Shown piece by piece: positions 18,559 to 27,467 of a DNA stretch of 64,000 nucleotides. The first letter of the stretch is position 1. The number at the start of each line of letters is the position of its first letter. Position numbers and translations under genes: made by a program. Under the pieces are notes generated by a model. That model was not told where the DNA came from. It saw only the letters and a program-made list of their open reading frames with translations, and ran no database searches. The stretch is taken from positions 2,480,001-2,544,000 of the forward strand of contig NZ_CP039435.1 in the NCBI RefSeq assembly GCF_005484585.1, in the 5' to 3' direction. This DNA comes from Brevundimonas sp. SGAir0440 (GTDB taxonomy: Bacteria; Pseudomonadota; Alphaproteobacteria; Caulobacterales; Caulobacteraceae).

Positions 18559-21500
18559 CCGATACACCGCCCGAAGCCACACCTGAACACGCGACGACGC
18601 CGGCCAAGGCCGCGCGGCCCGCAAAGCCGCGTCGCGGGCTGATCAAACGTATCGCCCTGGGCGTGGGCGTCGTGCTGGCCGGACTGCTGGTGCTGATCGC
18701 CGCCGCCCTTGTCGGAGGGCGTTACTACATCGCCTCGGACGGCGGTCGCGACTTGGTGCTGCAACGGCTTCAGGACCTGAAGATCAGCCGCTACGGCCGG
18801 CTGAAGGTCTATGGGCTGAAAGGCGATCTGCTCAGCGACTTCACCATCGACCGCATCACATTGGCCGACAGTCAGGGCATCTGGCTGGAGGCGAACAACC
18901 TCAGCATGGACTGGTCTTATCTGGCCCTGCTGGGCCGCAGCTTCCATGCAAACGACATCAAGGCCGAGACCATTCGCGTCCTGCGTCGGCCCGTGGTCGA
19001 GCCGCCCACCGGCGAACCGCCCAGCCCCCAGCCGATCTCGGTTCGCATCGACAAGTTCGCGGCCAATATCGAACTGATGGAAGGTTTCTCCAAGGAATAC
19101 GGCCGCTGGAGCCTGTCGGGGAACGCCAGCTTGCCGCGCGCCGGGGCCAAGAGCGCGACGGTCAACGCCGACAGCCTGAACCGACCAGGCGACTTCCTGC
19201 GTCTGGCGGCGACCTTCGGCGGCAAACTCGAAGACACGCGTCTGAACCTGCGCGCCAATGAGGCCCAGGGCGGACCGCTGGCCGGCGCCTTGGGCTATTC
19301 GCCGGATCAGCCGTTCTCGGCGGTCGCGGTTCTGAACGCGGATGTCGTCAATGCGCGGGTCCAGACGGGACAGTTCGTCCCCCTGATCGTCCAGGGCCAT
19401 TTCGGCGACAAGGGCTCGCGCGTGGCGGGCTTCGCCGACTTCAGCAACTCCGATTTGCTGGCGCCCTTCGTCACAAAGATCGGTCGTACTGCACGGTTCG
19501 GCTTCGCCATGGTCCCGACGCCGGACAAGGCCAGCCAGGGCGTGGCGTGGAAGCTGATTTCCGACAACGTCCAATCAGAGGCGCGCGGCCTGATCCGCAA
19601 CTCCGATCGCAGCTCACCCGACGGGATCAGCCTCAACATTCAGACGGCCTCGCTGAGCCGGCTGGTCGGGTCCGATGTGGCCGGACCAGCGGCCTATTCC
19701 GGCCTGTTCAAGGGCGACGCCCAGACCTGGACGCTGGACGGCCAGGTCACCCTGCTGAACGCCAATGTCGCCAGCTATCGCGCCACGCGCATCGCCGGAC
19801 CGCTGAACGTCGCGGTCAAGCACGGCCGCATCGATCTGGACGGCGACATTCGCGCCAACGGCGGATCAGGCGAAGGCATCATCGGCGGTCTCCTGGGGCC
19901 GGCCCCGCGCGTGCAGATGAAGGCGGCGCGGATGAAGGACGGCGCCATCCTGCTGACAAAGGTTGATCTGCAGGGCCAGGGCCTGACGCTGAACGGCTCG
20001 GGCTCGCGCTATCTGCTGGGCGGGATGAACTTCCGCGGCGAGGCGCAACTGACCGACGCCAGGCGCGTGCTGCCCGACGCGCGCGGCGCCTTCGGCGGTC
20101 CGATCCGGGCCTCGTCGGCGCGGACCGGCGCGCCGTGGGTGCTGAACTTCGACGGACGGGGCCGCAATCTGACGGTGGGTCTGGACGAACTGGATCGCCT
20201 GCTCGGCAAGACGCCGCGCCTGCAACTGGCCGGCAAGCTGAACGGCGGACGCATCGAGGTCGAGCGCGGCGAACTGACCGGCGCGGCCGGGCGCGCGGGG
20301 GCCAAGGGCATCATTGAAACCGCCGGCAAGCTGAGGCTGGCGCTGGACTGGAACGCGCGCGGTCCGTTCGCGGCCGGGCCGGTCGAGATCGGCGGCGACA
20401 TGAACGGACGCGGCGCCCTGACCGGCACCCTGGCCCAGCCGCGCGTCGATCTGACCGCCGGCTTCCAGCAAGTGACGGCCGGCGCTCTGACGCTGAACAA
20501 CGCCGACCTGACGCTGAGCTTCCGCAAGGGCGCGGATGCGTCGGACGGCCGGATTTCGGTGGTCAGCGGCTCGAACTATGGTCCGGCGCGCGCCTCGGGC
20601 AACTTCTTCCTGGGCGGGAAGCGCATACGGCTCAGCGATCTGGACGTGGATGCCGGCGGCGTGACGGCCAGGGGCGCCATCGCCCTGTCCGACAGCATTC
20701 CCTCCAGCGCAGACCTGACCTTCTCGGCGCGCGCTGGGGCCTTCCTGGCCTCGGGCGAAGCCAACGGACGGGTGCGGCTGACCGACGGCGGCGGATCGGA
20801 CAGCGCCATTCTGGACGTCAGCGGCCGCAATGTCCGGCTGGCGGGTCAGAGCTGGATCATTCGCAAGCTGGATCTGGACGGGCGCGGCACCCTCAACAAC
20901 CTGCCTTTCACCCTGGCGCTGGACGTGGGCGGCCCAAACCCGGCCCAGTTTAACGGCACGGGCGTCTATTCCCGGCAGAACACGACCCACGGCCTGACGC
21001 TGCGCGGCGGCGGACGGGTGCGCGAGGTGGCGTTCACGACCCGCAGCCCGGCCTCGATCACTCTGAACGGGGCCACCCGCACTGCGCATCTGGATCTGGG
21101 CGTGGGCGGCGGCGTGCTGCTGGCCGACCTCCGTCAGGATGCGCGCGGCGCGGCGATCCAGGCCGACCTGACGCGGGTCGATCTGGGCTCGATCTCTCCC
21201 GAACTGCGCGGCAGCGTGACGGGTCAGGTCGCCCTGCGCGGCGCCGGCAGCGATCTGTCGGGCACGGCCAATATTGCGCTCCAGAACGTGCGCAGCATCG
21301 ATGCGCCGCGCGGCCTGGCCGTCGATGGACGGGTGGACGCGACCCTGGCGGGCGACCGGCTGAGCATCAAGGCGACGGCGGTCGACGAGGGCGCGGTTCA
21401 GGCCTCGGCTGACGTCGTCCTGCCGGTCGAGGCCTCGGCCGCGCCGCTGCGGCTGGCCATCGCCCGGACACGCGAGATGTCGGGCCGGGTGTCGATCAAC

Positions 21501-22793
21501 GGTCAGATTCAGCCGATCTGGGACCTATTCCTGGGCGGCGACCGCAGTCTGGCGGGTCAGGTGGCGGGTCAGGCGACGATCGGCGGGACGCTGATCGCAC
21601 CGCGCCTGAATGGCCGGTTCGATCTGAGCCAAGGCTCCTATCGCGAGAATGCGGTCGGTCTGGTGCTCAGCGACCTGACACTGCGGACCCGGTTCGATGA
21701 CACAGCCGCCCAGATCGAGACCTTCACGGCCAACGACGGCAAGGGCGGCACGGTGTCCGGCCAAGGCCGCATCGGTCTGCGCCAGGGCTCCGGATCGAAT
21801 GCGCAACTGATGCTGAACCGCTTCCGGGTCATCGACAACGATATCGCCGAAGCGCGCGCCTCGGGCCCGGTCACCATCGTGCGCGGCGCCGACGGCAATA
21901 TCCAGTTGGGCGGCCGCATCGACATCGACGAGGCCAAGATTGAGCCGGAACTGCCCGGCGCGACCGGCATCGTCTCGATGGATGTGGTCGAGATCAATCG
22001 TCCCGGCGGCGATCCGGAGGAGACCGAGCAGAAGGCGCGCGGCCCGCAGATCGGCATGGACATCGTCCTGCGTTCCAGCGGCGGCAAGGTGCGGGTCAAC
22101 GGTCGCGGCCTGAACGTGATCCTGGACGTGAACGCCCGGGTGCGCGGCACCATCGCCCAGCCGCAACTGACCGGCACGGCCAATGTGGTGCGCGGGGATT
22201 ATGAGTTCGCGGGCAAGCGGTTCGTGTTCGATGACACCGGACGCGTCACCCTGTCGACCGATCCCAAGCAGATCCGTCTGAACCTGGCGGCGACGCGCGA
22301 GGACGCGGCCCTGACCGCATCGATCAACGTCACCGGAACGGCCGCCGAACCCAAGATCGCCCTGACCTCGACCCCGTCCCTGCCCCAGGACGAAATCCTG
22401 TCGCAGGTGCTGTTCGGACGTTCGGCGTCACAGCTGTCGGCCTTCGAGGCGGCGCAGCTGGCGGCCGGGGTCGCGGCCCTGGCGGGCGGCGGCGGGTTCG
22501 ACGTGATCGGCAACCTGCGCGAACTGGCGGGTCTGGACCGGCTGTCGTTCGGCGGCGACGCGTCTGCGGTCACCGTTGCGGGCGGTCGCTACATCACCGA
22601 CGACGTCTATCTGGAGGTCATCGGCGGCGGGCAGAACGGTGCGGCGGTCAAGGTCGAATGGCAGCCTCGGCGCAACGTCGCCATCGCCTCGCAGTTCGGC
22701 GGCCAGGGCCAGACCAGCCTGTCGATCCGCTGGCGTCACGAAAGCCGCGAGGCGGGCGACCGCCGTCCGAACCGGGGTGGTCGCAACCGCTAG
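18555..22793 (+). CDS. tamB: Translocation/assembly module protein TamB (AsmA-like/DUF490)
   Basis: This is a very large protein (1412 residues) with one N-terminal membrane anchor (GVVLAGLLVLIAAALVGG, about residues 36-53). A long periplasmic beta-groove follows, of the type proposed to carry phospholipid or guide barrel proteins between membranes. The C-terminal DUF490 domain is clear: motifs include GRIDIDEAKIEPELPG, LDVNARVRGTIAQPQLTG and SQVLFGRSASQLSAFEAAQ. The protein ends in a basic tail. The TTG start overlaps the tamA stop by one codon, as expected for a functional TamA-TamB pair. No frameshift is seen over its whole length. Confidence 0.94.
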   Translation: MTDTPPEATPEHATTPAKAARPAKPRRGLIKRIALGVGVVLAGLLVLIAAALVGGRYYIASDGGRDLVLQRLQDLKISRYGRLKVYGLKGDLLSDFTIDRITLADSQGIWLEANNLSMDWSYLALLGRSFHANDIKAETIRVLRRPVVEPPTGEPPSPQPISVRIDKFAANIELMEGFSKEYGRWSLSGNASLPRAGAKSATVNADSLNRPGDFLRLAATFGGKLEDTRLNLRANEAQGGPLAGALGYSPDQPFSAVAVLNADVVNARVQTGQFVPLIVQGHFGDKGSRVAGFADFSNSDLLAPFVTKIGRTARFGFAMVPTPDKASQGVAWKLISDNVQSEARGLIRNSDRSSPDGISLNIQTASLSRLVGSDVAGPAAYSGLFKGDAQTWTLDGQVTLLNANVASYRATRIAGPLNVAVKHGRIDLDGDIRANGGSGEGIIGGLLGPAPRVQMKAARMKDGAILLTKVDLQGQGLTLNGSGSRYLLGGMNFRGEAQLTDARRVLPDARGAFGGPIRASSARTGAPWVLNFDGRGRNLTVGLDELDRLLGKTPRLQLAGKLNGGRIEVERGELTGAAGRAGAKGIIETAGKLRLALDWNARGPFAAGPVEIGGDMNGRGALTGTLAQPRVDLTAGFQQVTAGALTLNNADLTLSFRKGADASDGRISVVSGSNYGPARASGNFFLGGKRIRLSDLDVDAGGVTARGAIALSDSIPSSADLTFSARAGAFLASGEANGRVRLTDGGGSDSAILDVSGRNVRLAGQSWIIRKLDLDGRGTLNNLPFTLALDVGGPNPAQFNGTGVYSRQNTTHGLTLRGGGRVREVAFTTRSPASITLNGATRTAHLDLGVGGGVLLADLRQDARGAAIQADLTRVDLGSISPELRGSVTGQVALRGAGSDLSGTANIALQNVRSIDAPRGLAVDGRVDATLAGDRLSIKATAVDEGAVQASADVVLPVEASAAPLRLAIARTREMSGRVSINGQIQPIWDLFLGGDRSLAGQVAGQATIGGTLIAPRLNGRFDLSQGSYRENAVGLVLSDLTLRTRFDDTAAQIETFTANDGKGGTVSGQGRIGLRQGSGSNAQLMLNRFRVIDNDIAEARASGPVTIVRGADGNIQLGGRIDIDEAKIEPELPGATGIVSMDVVEINRPGGDPEETEQKARGPQIGMDIVLRSSGGKVRVNGRGLNVILDVNARVRGTIAQPQLTGTANVVRGDYEFAGKRFVFDDTGRVTLSTDPKQIRLNLAATREDAALTASINVTGTAAEPKIALTSTPSLPQDEILSQVLFGRSASQLSAFEAAQLAAGVAALAGGGGFDVIGNLRELAGLDRLSFGGDASAVTVAGGRYITDDVYLEVIGGGQNGAAVKVEWQPRRNVAIASQFGGQGQTSLSIRWRHESREAGDRRPNRGGRNR

Positions 22794-22814
22794 ACCAGCC
22801 CGTCGGATCTGTCG

Positions 22815-23156
22815 CTAGAGGACCTCCAGCACCCGCTCCACGGGTCGGCCGATGACGGCGCCCTTATCGGTTTCGACAATCGGACGTTCGATCAGGATCG
22901 GCTGCGCGATCGCTGCGGCCAGGATGGCTTCGTCGTCTGCGCCGGCGTCCAGCAGCGCCTTGGCGTCGGCCTCCTTCTTACGCAGCAGGCCGGACAAACC
23001 GAGGCCGGTTCTGGAGGCCAATCGCTCCAGCGTTTCGCGGTCCCATCCGGTTTTCAGATATTCGACCACCGTCGGTTCGACGCCCTGTTCGCGCAACAGG
23101 GCGAGGGCGTTGCGCGACGTGCTGCATTTCGGATTGTGGTAGAGGACGACCGACAT
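22815..23156 (-). CDS. arsC: Arsenate reductase-family (ArsC/YfgD) thioredoxin-fold protein
   Basis: This 113-residue protein of the ArsC/Spx family begins with MSVVLYHNPKCSTSRNALAL, which has the conserved catalytic Cys of glutaredoxin-dependent arsenate reductases. A later ERPIV segment holds the conserved Arg. Members reduce arsenate with glutathione/glutaredoxin, but the YfgD-like branch is also found outside arsenic operons, and no arsB, arsR or acr3 is near. The function in arsenic resistance is therefore not certain. The ATG at 23156 shares one base with the stop of the upstream membrane protein gene (TGATG), so they are co-translated. Confidence 0.85.
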   Translation of the reverse strand: MSVVLYHNPKCSTSRNALALLREQGVEPTVVEYLKTGWDRETLERLASRTGLGLSGLLRKKEADAKALLDAGADDEAILAAAIAQPILIERPIVETDKGAVIGRPVERVLEVL

Positions 23157-23698
23157 CACGCCTCCTGCTTCAGGCGATGCAGCAGCATGGCGCCCTGCAG
23201 CGACGCGACATAGATCACGCCCGACACGATCATGGCGGGCCAGGTCGTCAAGTTGATCCACAGCGGAAGATCCGGCGACGGCAGGGTCCCCAGCAGCCGC
23301 ATCCCCAGATTGGCCACTACGCTGTAAGCGATCACCGCCAGCATGATGATCGGTATGGCGCGCGTCATCGTGCGCCACTGCACCACCGCCAAGACGCTGT
23401 AGAGCAGGACGGAGAAGATGGCGCTCGAGGCGATCAAGTATGGCCACATGACCTTCATGAACTCGCGTTGAATCGCAGCCTGATCCGCCGACAGCCCCAT
23501 CTTGGCGTACTCCGCGCTCATCGCCGTCTCGAACCAGCCCGAGGTGAACATCCACCAGGTCGGGATCAGGCCGACGATCAGGGCGATGACCAGCCCGATC
23601 ACCATCGCGCGCGCCGAACGCTGGGCCTCAGCCATGCCGCGCGGCAGCTTCATCGGGTTCATGGCGCGGAGCCAGAGGTCGATCGTTTTGCGTGTCAT
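23156..23698 (-). CDS. Hypothetical inner-membrane protein
   Basis: This 180-residue protein has four predicted membrane segments (VIGLVIALIVGLIPTWWMF, YLIASSAIFSVLLYSVLAV, IPIIMLAVIAYSVVANLG and MIVSGVIYVASLQGAMLL) and a basic cytosolic N-terminus. The ATG at 23698 has a GGGA site upstream. Longer frames to 24079 run antisense to the next gene and are not used. I do not recognise a family with confidence. Stop and start overlap with arsC by 1 bp, so the two form an operon. It diverges from the M20 peptidase gene. The 97-bp gap between them contains no motif that I recognise. Confidence 0.7.
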   Translation of the reverse strand: MTRKTIDLWLRAMNPMKLPRGMAEAQRSARAMVIGLVIALIVGLIPTWWMFTSGWFETAMSAEYAKMGLSADQAAIQREFMKVMWPYLIASSAIFSVLLYSVLAVVQWRTMTRAIPIIMLAVIAYSVVANLGMRLLGTLPSPDLPLWINLTTWPAMIVSGVIYVASLQGAMLLHRLKQEA

Positions 23699-23795
23699 TT
23701 TGCGTCCCTGTTCGCGCCCGAACCTAGCGGCGATCGGCGACGACTTACAGGCCCCGACCTTCACCTTTGAGGTCGAGGCGTCTAGGGTCCGGCCG

Positions 23796-25046
23796 ATGCG
23801 GATTCTGACCTCGGACCAGGCCGTCCTCGACCACGTCGCCGCGCGACGCGAGACGATCATCGGCCGCACCATCGACTGGGCGAACATCAACTCCGGCAGC
23901 CGCAACGCCGCCGGGCTGAATGCTGTGCTGGATGTTTTGGAAGCGGCGGCGAGCGCCCTGCCCGCCCGTGTCGAACGCCTCCCGACACAGGGCTCGACCA
24001 CCGTCGCCGACGACGGATCGGTACGGACCGAGGCCCATGCCGACGCGCTGAAGATCACCGCCCGGCCGGATGCGCCCATCCAGGTCGTGCTGACCGGCCA
24101 CTATGACACTGTCTTCCCCGCCGACAGCCGGTTCCAGACCGTGACCACGCGCGCCGACGGCGCCCTGAACGGGCCGGGCGTCGCCGACATGAAGGGCGGG
24201 ATCAGCGTGCTTCTGGCCGCGCTGGAGGCCTTCGAGACCCATCCAGACAAACACGGCGTCGGCTGGACCGTGCTGCTGAGCCCCGACGAAGAAATCGGCT
24301 CGCCCGCGTCCGCCCCGCTGCTGGCCGAACTGGGCGCCCGCGGCCATGTCGGCCTGACCTACGAGCCGGCGCTGGCGGACGGCACGCTGGCCGGCGCGCG
24401 CAAGGGCAGCGGCAACTATCATCTGATCGTGACGGGTCGCGCCGCCCACGCCGGCCGCGCCTTCGACGAAGGCCGCAATGCGGTTGCCGGCGCCGCCATC
24501 ATCGCCGCCGCCCTTCACGGACTGAACGGTCAGCACGCGGGCGTCACCGTCAACGTCGCCAAGATTTCGGGCGGGGGCGCATTGAACGTCGTCGCCGACA
24601 ACGCCGTGGTGCGCTTCAACGTCCGGGTGCCGGACAAGGCGGCGGCCGACTGGATCGACGCCTCCGTGCGGGCCATCGCCGCGACGCCGCCGTTCGAGGG
24701 TCTGACGCTGGATCTGCACGGCGGCTTCACCCGTGCGCCCAAGCCGATGGACGCCGCCCAGACCGCCCTGTTCGAGGCGGTGAAGGAAGCCGGGGCCCTG
24801 CTGGGCCAGCCCATCGCCTGGAAGCCTTCGGGCGGGGTATGCGAGGGCAACAATCTGCACGCCGCCGGCCTGCCCAATATCGACACCCTGGGCGTCCGCG
24901 GCGGCGACATCCATTCGGATCAGGAGTTCGCCTGGCCCGACAGCTTCGTCGAGCGCGCCCAACTGAGCGCCCTGATCCTGTGCAAGATCGCATCGGGCGA
25001 AATCGATGCGGCCAAACTGAAATCCCTGCGGATGGAAACCCTGTAG
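23796..25046 (+). CDS. M20 family metallopeptidase, candidate succinylglutamate desuccinylase
   Basis: This 416-residue zinc hydrolase of the M20 family (ArgE/DapE/CPG2 type) has its metal-site motifs visible: TGHYDTVFP (His, Asp), GPGVADMKGG (bridging Asp), SPDEEIGS (catalytic Glu pair) and the C-terminal GGDIHSDQEFAW. It is the first gene of an operon with astA, astD and astB, starting 1 bp before astA after its own stop. The classical AstE family (AstE/AspA, M14-like) is absent. This enzyme could therefore cleave N-succinylglutamate to succinate and glutamate, the last AST step. That substrate is inference from context. The ATG at 23796 is the best start; upstream frame codons are antisense to another gene. 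Confidence 0.85.
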   Translation: MRILTSDQAVLDHVAARRETIIGRTIDWANINSGSRNAAGLNAVLDVLEAAASALPARVERLPTQGSTTVADDGSVRTEAHADALKITARPDAPIQVVLTGHYDTVFPADSRFQTVTTRADGALNGPGVADMKGGISVLLAALEAFETHPDKHGVGWTVLLSPDEEIGSPASAPLLAELGARGHVGLTYEPALADGTLAGARKGSGNYHLIVTGRAAHAGRAFDEGRNAVAGAAIIAAALHGLNGQHAGVTVNVAKISGGGALNVVADNAVVRFNVRVPDKAAADWIDASVRAIAATPPFEGLTLDLHGGFTRAPKPMDAAQTALFEAVKEAGALLGQPIAWKPSGGVCEGNNLHAAGLPNIDTLGVRGGDIHSDQEFAWPDSFVERAQLSALILCKIASGEIDAAKLKSLRMETL

Positions 25047-25047
25047 A

Positions 25048-26055
25048 ATGCTTGTCGTGCGTCCCGCCGGCCCAGCCGATCTCGATCATCTGCTGGAACT
25101 GGCCATCCTGTCCGGCCCCGGCTTCACCAGCCTGCCCGAAGACCCCGACGCCCTGGCCGATCGGCTGGAGCTGAGCCAGGCCAGCTTCGAAGGTCGCGTG
25201 CCCTGGCAGGAGGCCTGGTACACGCTGATGCTGGAAGACGGCGACACGGGCGACATCGACGGCGTCGGCTCGGTCAAGGCGACAGTCGGACTGAAACGAC
25301 CCTTCTTCTCGTTCCGCGTCGTCAACAACACCGTCCAATCGCCCTCGCTGGGGGTGAAGCTGGACCACCAGACCCTGGTTCTGGTCAATGAATGCACGGG
25401 CTGGACCGAGGTCGGTTCGCTGTTCCTGAAGGCGGATCGGCGAAAGGGCGGCGCGGGCCGTCTGCTCAGCCAGTCGCGATACATGCTGATCGGCGCCCAG
25501 CCCGAGCTGTTCGCCGACAATGTGCTGGCAGAATTGCGCGGGGTCTTCACGCCCGACGGCGCCTGCCCGTTCTGGGACCATGTGGCGCACAAATTCTTCC
25601 CGATGGAGTTCGACCACGCCGATCGGATGACCGGCTCGACGGACAAGCAGTTCATCCTGGACCTGGCCCCGCGCCATCCGATTTACGTCGAACTGCTGCC
25701 CGAACCGGCGCGCGCGGTGATCGGCAAGGTCCATCCGCAAGGCGTGCCGGCCATGGCCCTGCTGGAAAGCGAGGGCTTTAGGCCCAATGGTCTGGTCGAC
25801 ATCTTCGACGCCGGTCCGACCGTCGCCTGCGGCCGCGACAATATCCGGACCGTGCGCGACGCCCGGCGTCTGACGGTTCAGATCGTCGAGGGCGTCGAGG
25901 CCGAGTTGCCGGCCCTGATCTCGACCGACAGCGTCGCCGCCTTCCGCGCCGTCCGCGCCAAGGCCGATATCGACGGCGACGTCGTTCGCCTGACCGCCGA
26001 AACCGCCGCCGCGCTCAAGGTGCGCAGCGGAGACCCTGTGCGAGTAAAATCATGA
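25048..26055 (+). CDS. astA: Arginine N-succinyltransferase
   Basis: This 335-residue first enzyme of the arginine succinyltransferase pathway transfers succinyl from succinyl-CoA to the alpha-amino group of arginine. The N-terminal MLVVRPAGPADLDHLLELA and later blocks TEVGSLFLKADRRKGGAGRL and PFWDHVAHKFFPMEFDHADR are characteristic. A C-terminal AVRARGKADID-type region follows DAGPTVACGRDNIRTVRDAR. It lies 1 bp after the M20 gene, and its stop overlaps the astD start by 4 bp, so the operon is translationally linked. A single AstA is present, rather than the AruF/AruG pair of Pseudomonas. Confidence 0.95.
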   Translation: MLVVRPAGPADLDHLLELAILSGPGFTSLPEDPDALADRLELSQASFEGRVPWQEAWYTLMLEDGDTGDIDGVGSVKATVGLKRPFFSFRVVNNTVQSPSLGVKLDHQTLVLVNECTGWTEVGSLFLKADRRKGGAGRLLSQSRYMLIGAQPELFADNVLAELRGVFTPDGACPFWDHVAHKFFPMEFDHADRMTGSTDKQFILDLAPRHPIYVELLPEPARAVIGKVHPQGVPAMALLESEGFRPNGLVDIFDAGPTVACGRDNIRTVRDARRLTVQIVEGVEAELPALISTDSVAAFRAVRAKADIDGDVVRLTAETAAALKVRSGDPVRVKS

Positions 26056-27467
26056 CCCGTTTCACCTCCACCGATCCCGCCACTGAAGCGACCAACTGGG
26101 AGGGCGAGGCCGCCAACCCGGCCCAGGTCCAGGCCGCCGTCGACGCCGCCCGCGCCGCCTTCCCCGCCTGGGCCGATGCGCCGCGCGCCGACCGGATCGA
26201 CGCGGTGAAGCGCTATCAGGCCGTCCTGAAAGACCGCGCGCCCCAGATCGCCGAAGCCATCGCGCGCGAGACCGGCAAGCCGCTTTGGGAAACCAAGACC
26301 GAGGCCGCCGCCATGATCGGCAAGGTGGACATCTCGATCCGCGCCTATGACGAGCGCACCGGCGAACGGACCAGCGACACGGCGTTCGGCCGCGCGACCC
26401 TGCGGCACCGTCCGCACGGGGTTGCGGCGGTGCTTGGCCCGTTCAACTTCCCCGGCCATCTGCCGAACGGCCATATCGTCCCCGCCCTGCTGGCGGGCGA
26501 CACGGTCGTCTTCAAGCCGTCGGAGGAAACGCCCCTGGTCGGTCAGGTGATGGCCGAAGCCTTCGCCGCCGCCGATCTGCCGACCGGCGTGGTCAATGTG
26601 GTTCAGGGCGGGCGCGAGACGGGCGCGGCCCTGCTGGACGCCGGCATCGACGCCCTGATGTTCACCGGCTCGGGCGCGGCGGGCGCGCATTTCCGCAGGA
26701 AGTTCGCCGACGATCCTCATGTCATCTTGGCGCTGGAGCTGGGCGGCAATAACCCGCTGGTCGTGTGGGATGCAGCGGATGCCGAGGCCGTCGCGGGCAT
26801 CGCGGTGCAGTCCGCCTTCATCACCACCGGCCAGCGTTGCTCGTGCGCGCGTCGCCTGATCTTGCCGGAAGGGCCGCAAGGCGATGCGATCATCGAAGCC
26901 ATCGCCGCCCTGTCCGACCGGCTGATCTTCGGCCCGTGGGACAGCGATCCCGAACCCTATGCCGGCCCGCTGATCTCGGCGCGTGCCGCCGAGGCGGCGC
27001 TGAAGGCGTTGCAGGAACGCATCGACATGGGGGCCAAGATCATCCGCGCCTCGGGGCCGGTCGCCAACCTTCCGGGCGCCTTCGTCGAACCGGCCATCAT
27101 TGATGTGACGGGGATCGACGTGCCGGACGAAGAGATGTTCGCTCCCTTCCTGTCAGTGACGCGCGTCGGCTCGTTCGACGCGGCGATCCAGGCGGCGAAC
27201 GCCACCCGCTACGGCCTGTCCGCCGGTCTGGTCAGCGATGATCCGAAGAACTGGAGCCACTTCATCCGCTGCATCCGCGCCGGCGTGGTCAACTTCAACC
27301 GGCCGACAACGGGCGCCGCCGGCGACATGCCGTTCGGTGGCCTGGGGGCCAGCGGCAACCACCGCCCCAGCGCCTATTACGCCGCCGACTATTGCGCCTA
27401 TCCGGTCGCCAGTTTCGAGGCCGACGCCGTCGCCAATATCGAAGGCGAGATCAAGGGATTGCGATGA
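26052..27467 (+). CDS. astD: Succinylglutamate-semialdehyde dehydrogenase
   Basis: This NAD-dependent aldehyde dehydrogenase (471 residues) oxidises N-succinylglutamate 5-semialdehyde to N-succinylglutamate. The family marks are VLGPFNFPGHLPNGHIVPAL, the cofactor motif FTGSGAAGAHF, the catalytic Glu region LELGGNNPLVVWD and the catalytic Cys in TGQRCSCARRL. It starts by overlapping the astA stop (ATGA) and ends overlapping the astB start (ATGA). The preceding step, the aminotransferase AstC, is not in this operon; a bifunctional ArgD elsewhere could provide it. Confidence 0.95.
   Translation: MTRFTSTDPATEATNWEGEAANPAQVQAAVDAARAAFPAWADAPRADRIDAVKRYQAVLKDRAPQIAEAIARETGKPLWETKTEAAAMIGKVDISIRAYDERTGERTSDTAFGRATLRHRPHGVAAVLGPFNFPGHLPNGHIVPALLAGDTVVFKPSEETPLVGQVMAEAFAAADLPTGVVNVVQGGRETGAALLDAGIDALMFTGSGAAGAHFRRKFADDPHVILALELGGNNPLVVWDAADAEAVAGIAVQSAFITTGQRCSCARRLILPEGPQGDAIIEAIAALSDRLIFGPWDSDPEPYAGPLISARAAEAALKALQERIDMGAKIIRASGPVANLPGAFVEPAIIDVTGIDVPDEEMFAPFLSVTRVGSFDAAIQAANATRYGLSAGLVSDDPKNWSHFIRCIRAGVVNFNRPTTGAAGDMPFGGLGASGNHRPSAYYAADYCAYPVASFEADAVANIEGEIKGLR

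Noticed and set aside
22815-23156. Arsenic resistance operon
   Set aside because: Only the ArsC-fold gene is present; no arsR, arsB or acr3 nearby.
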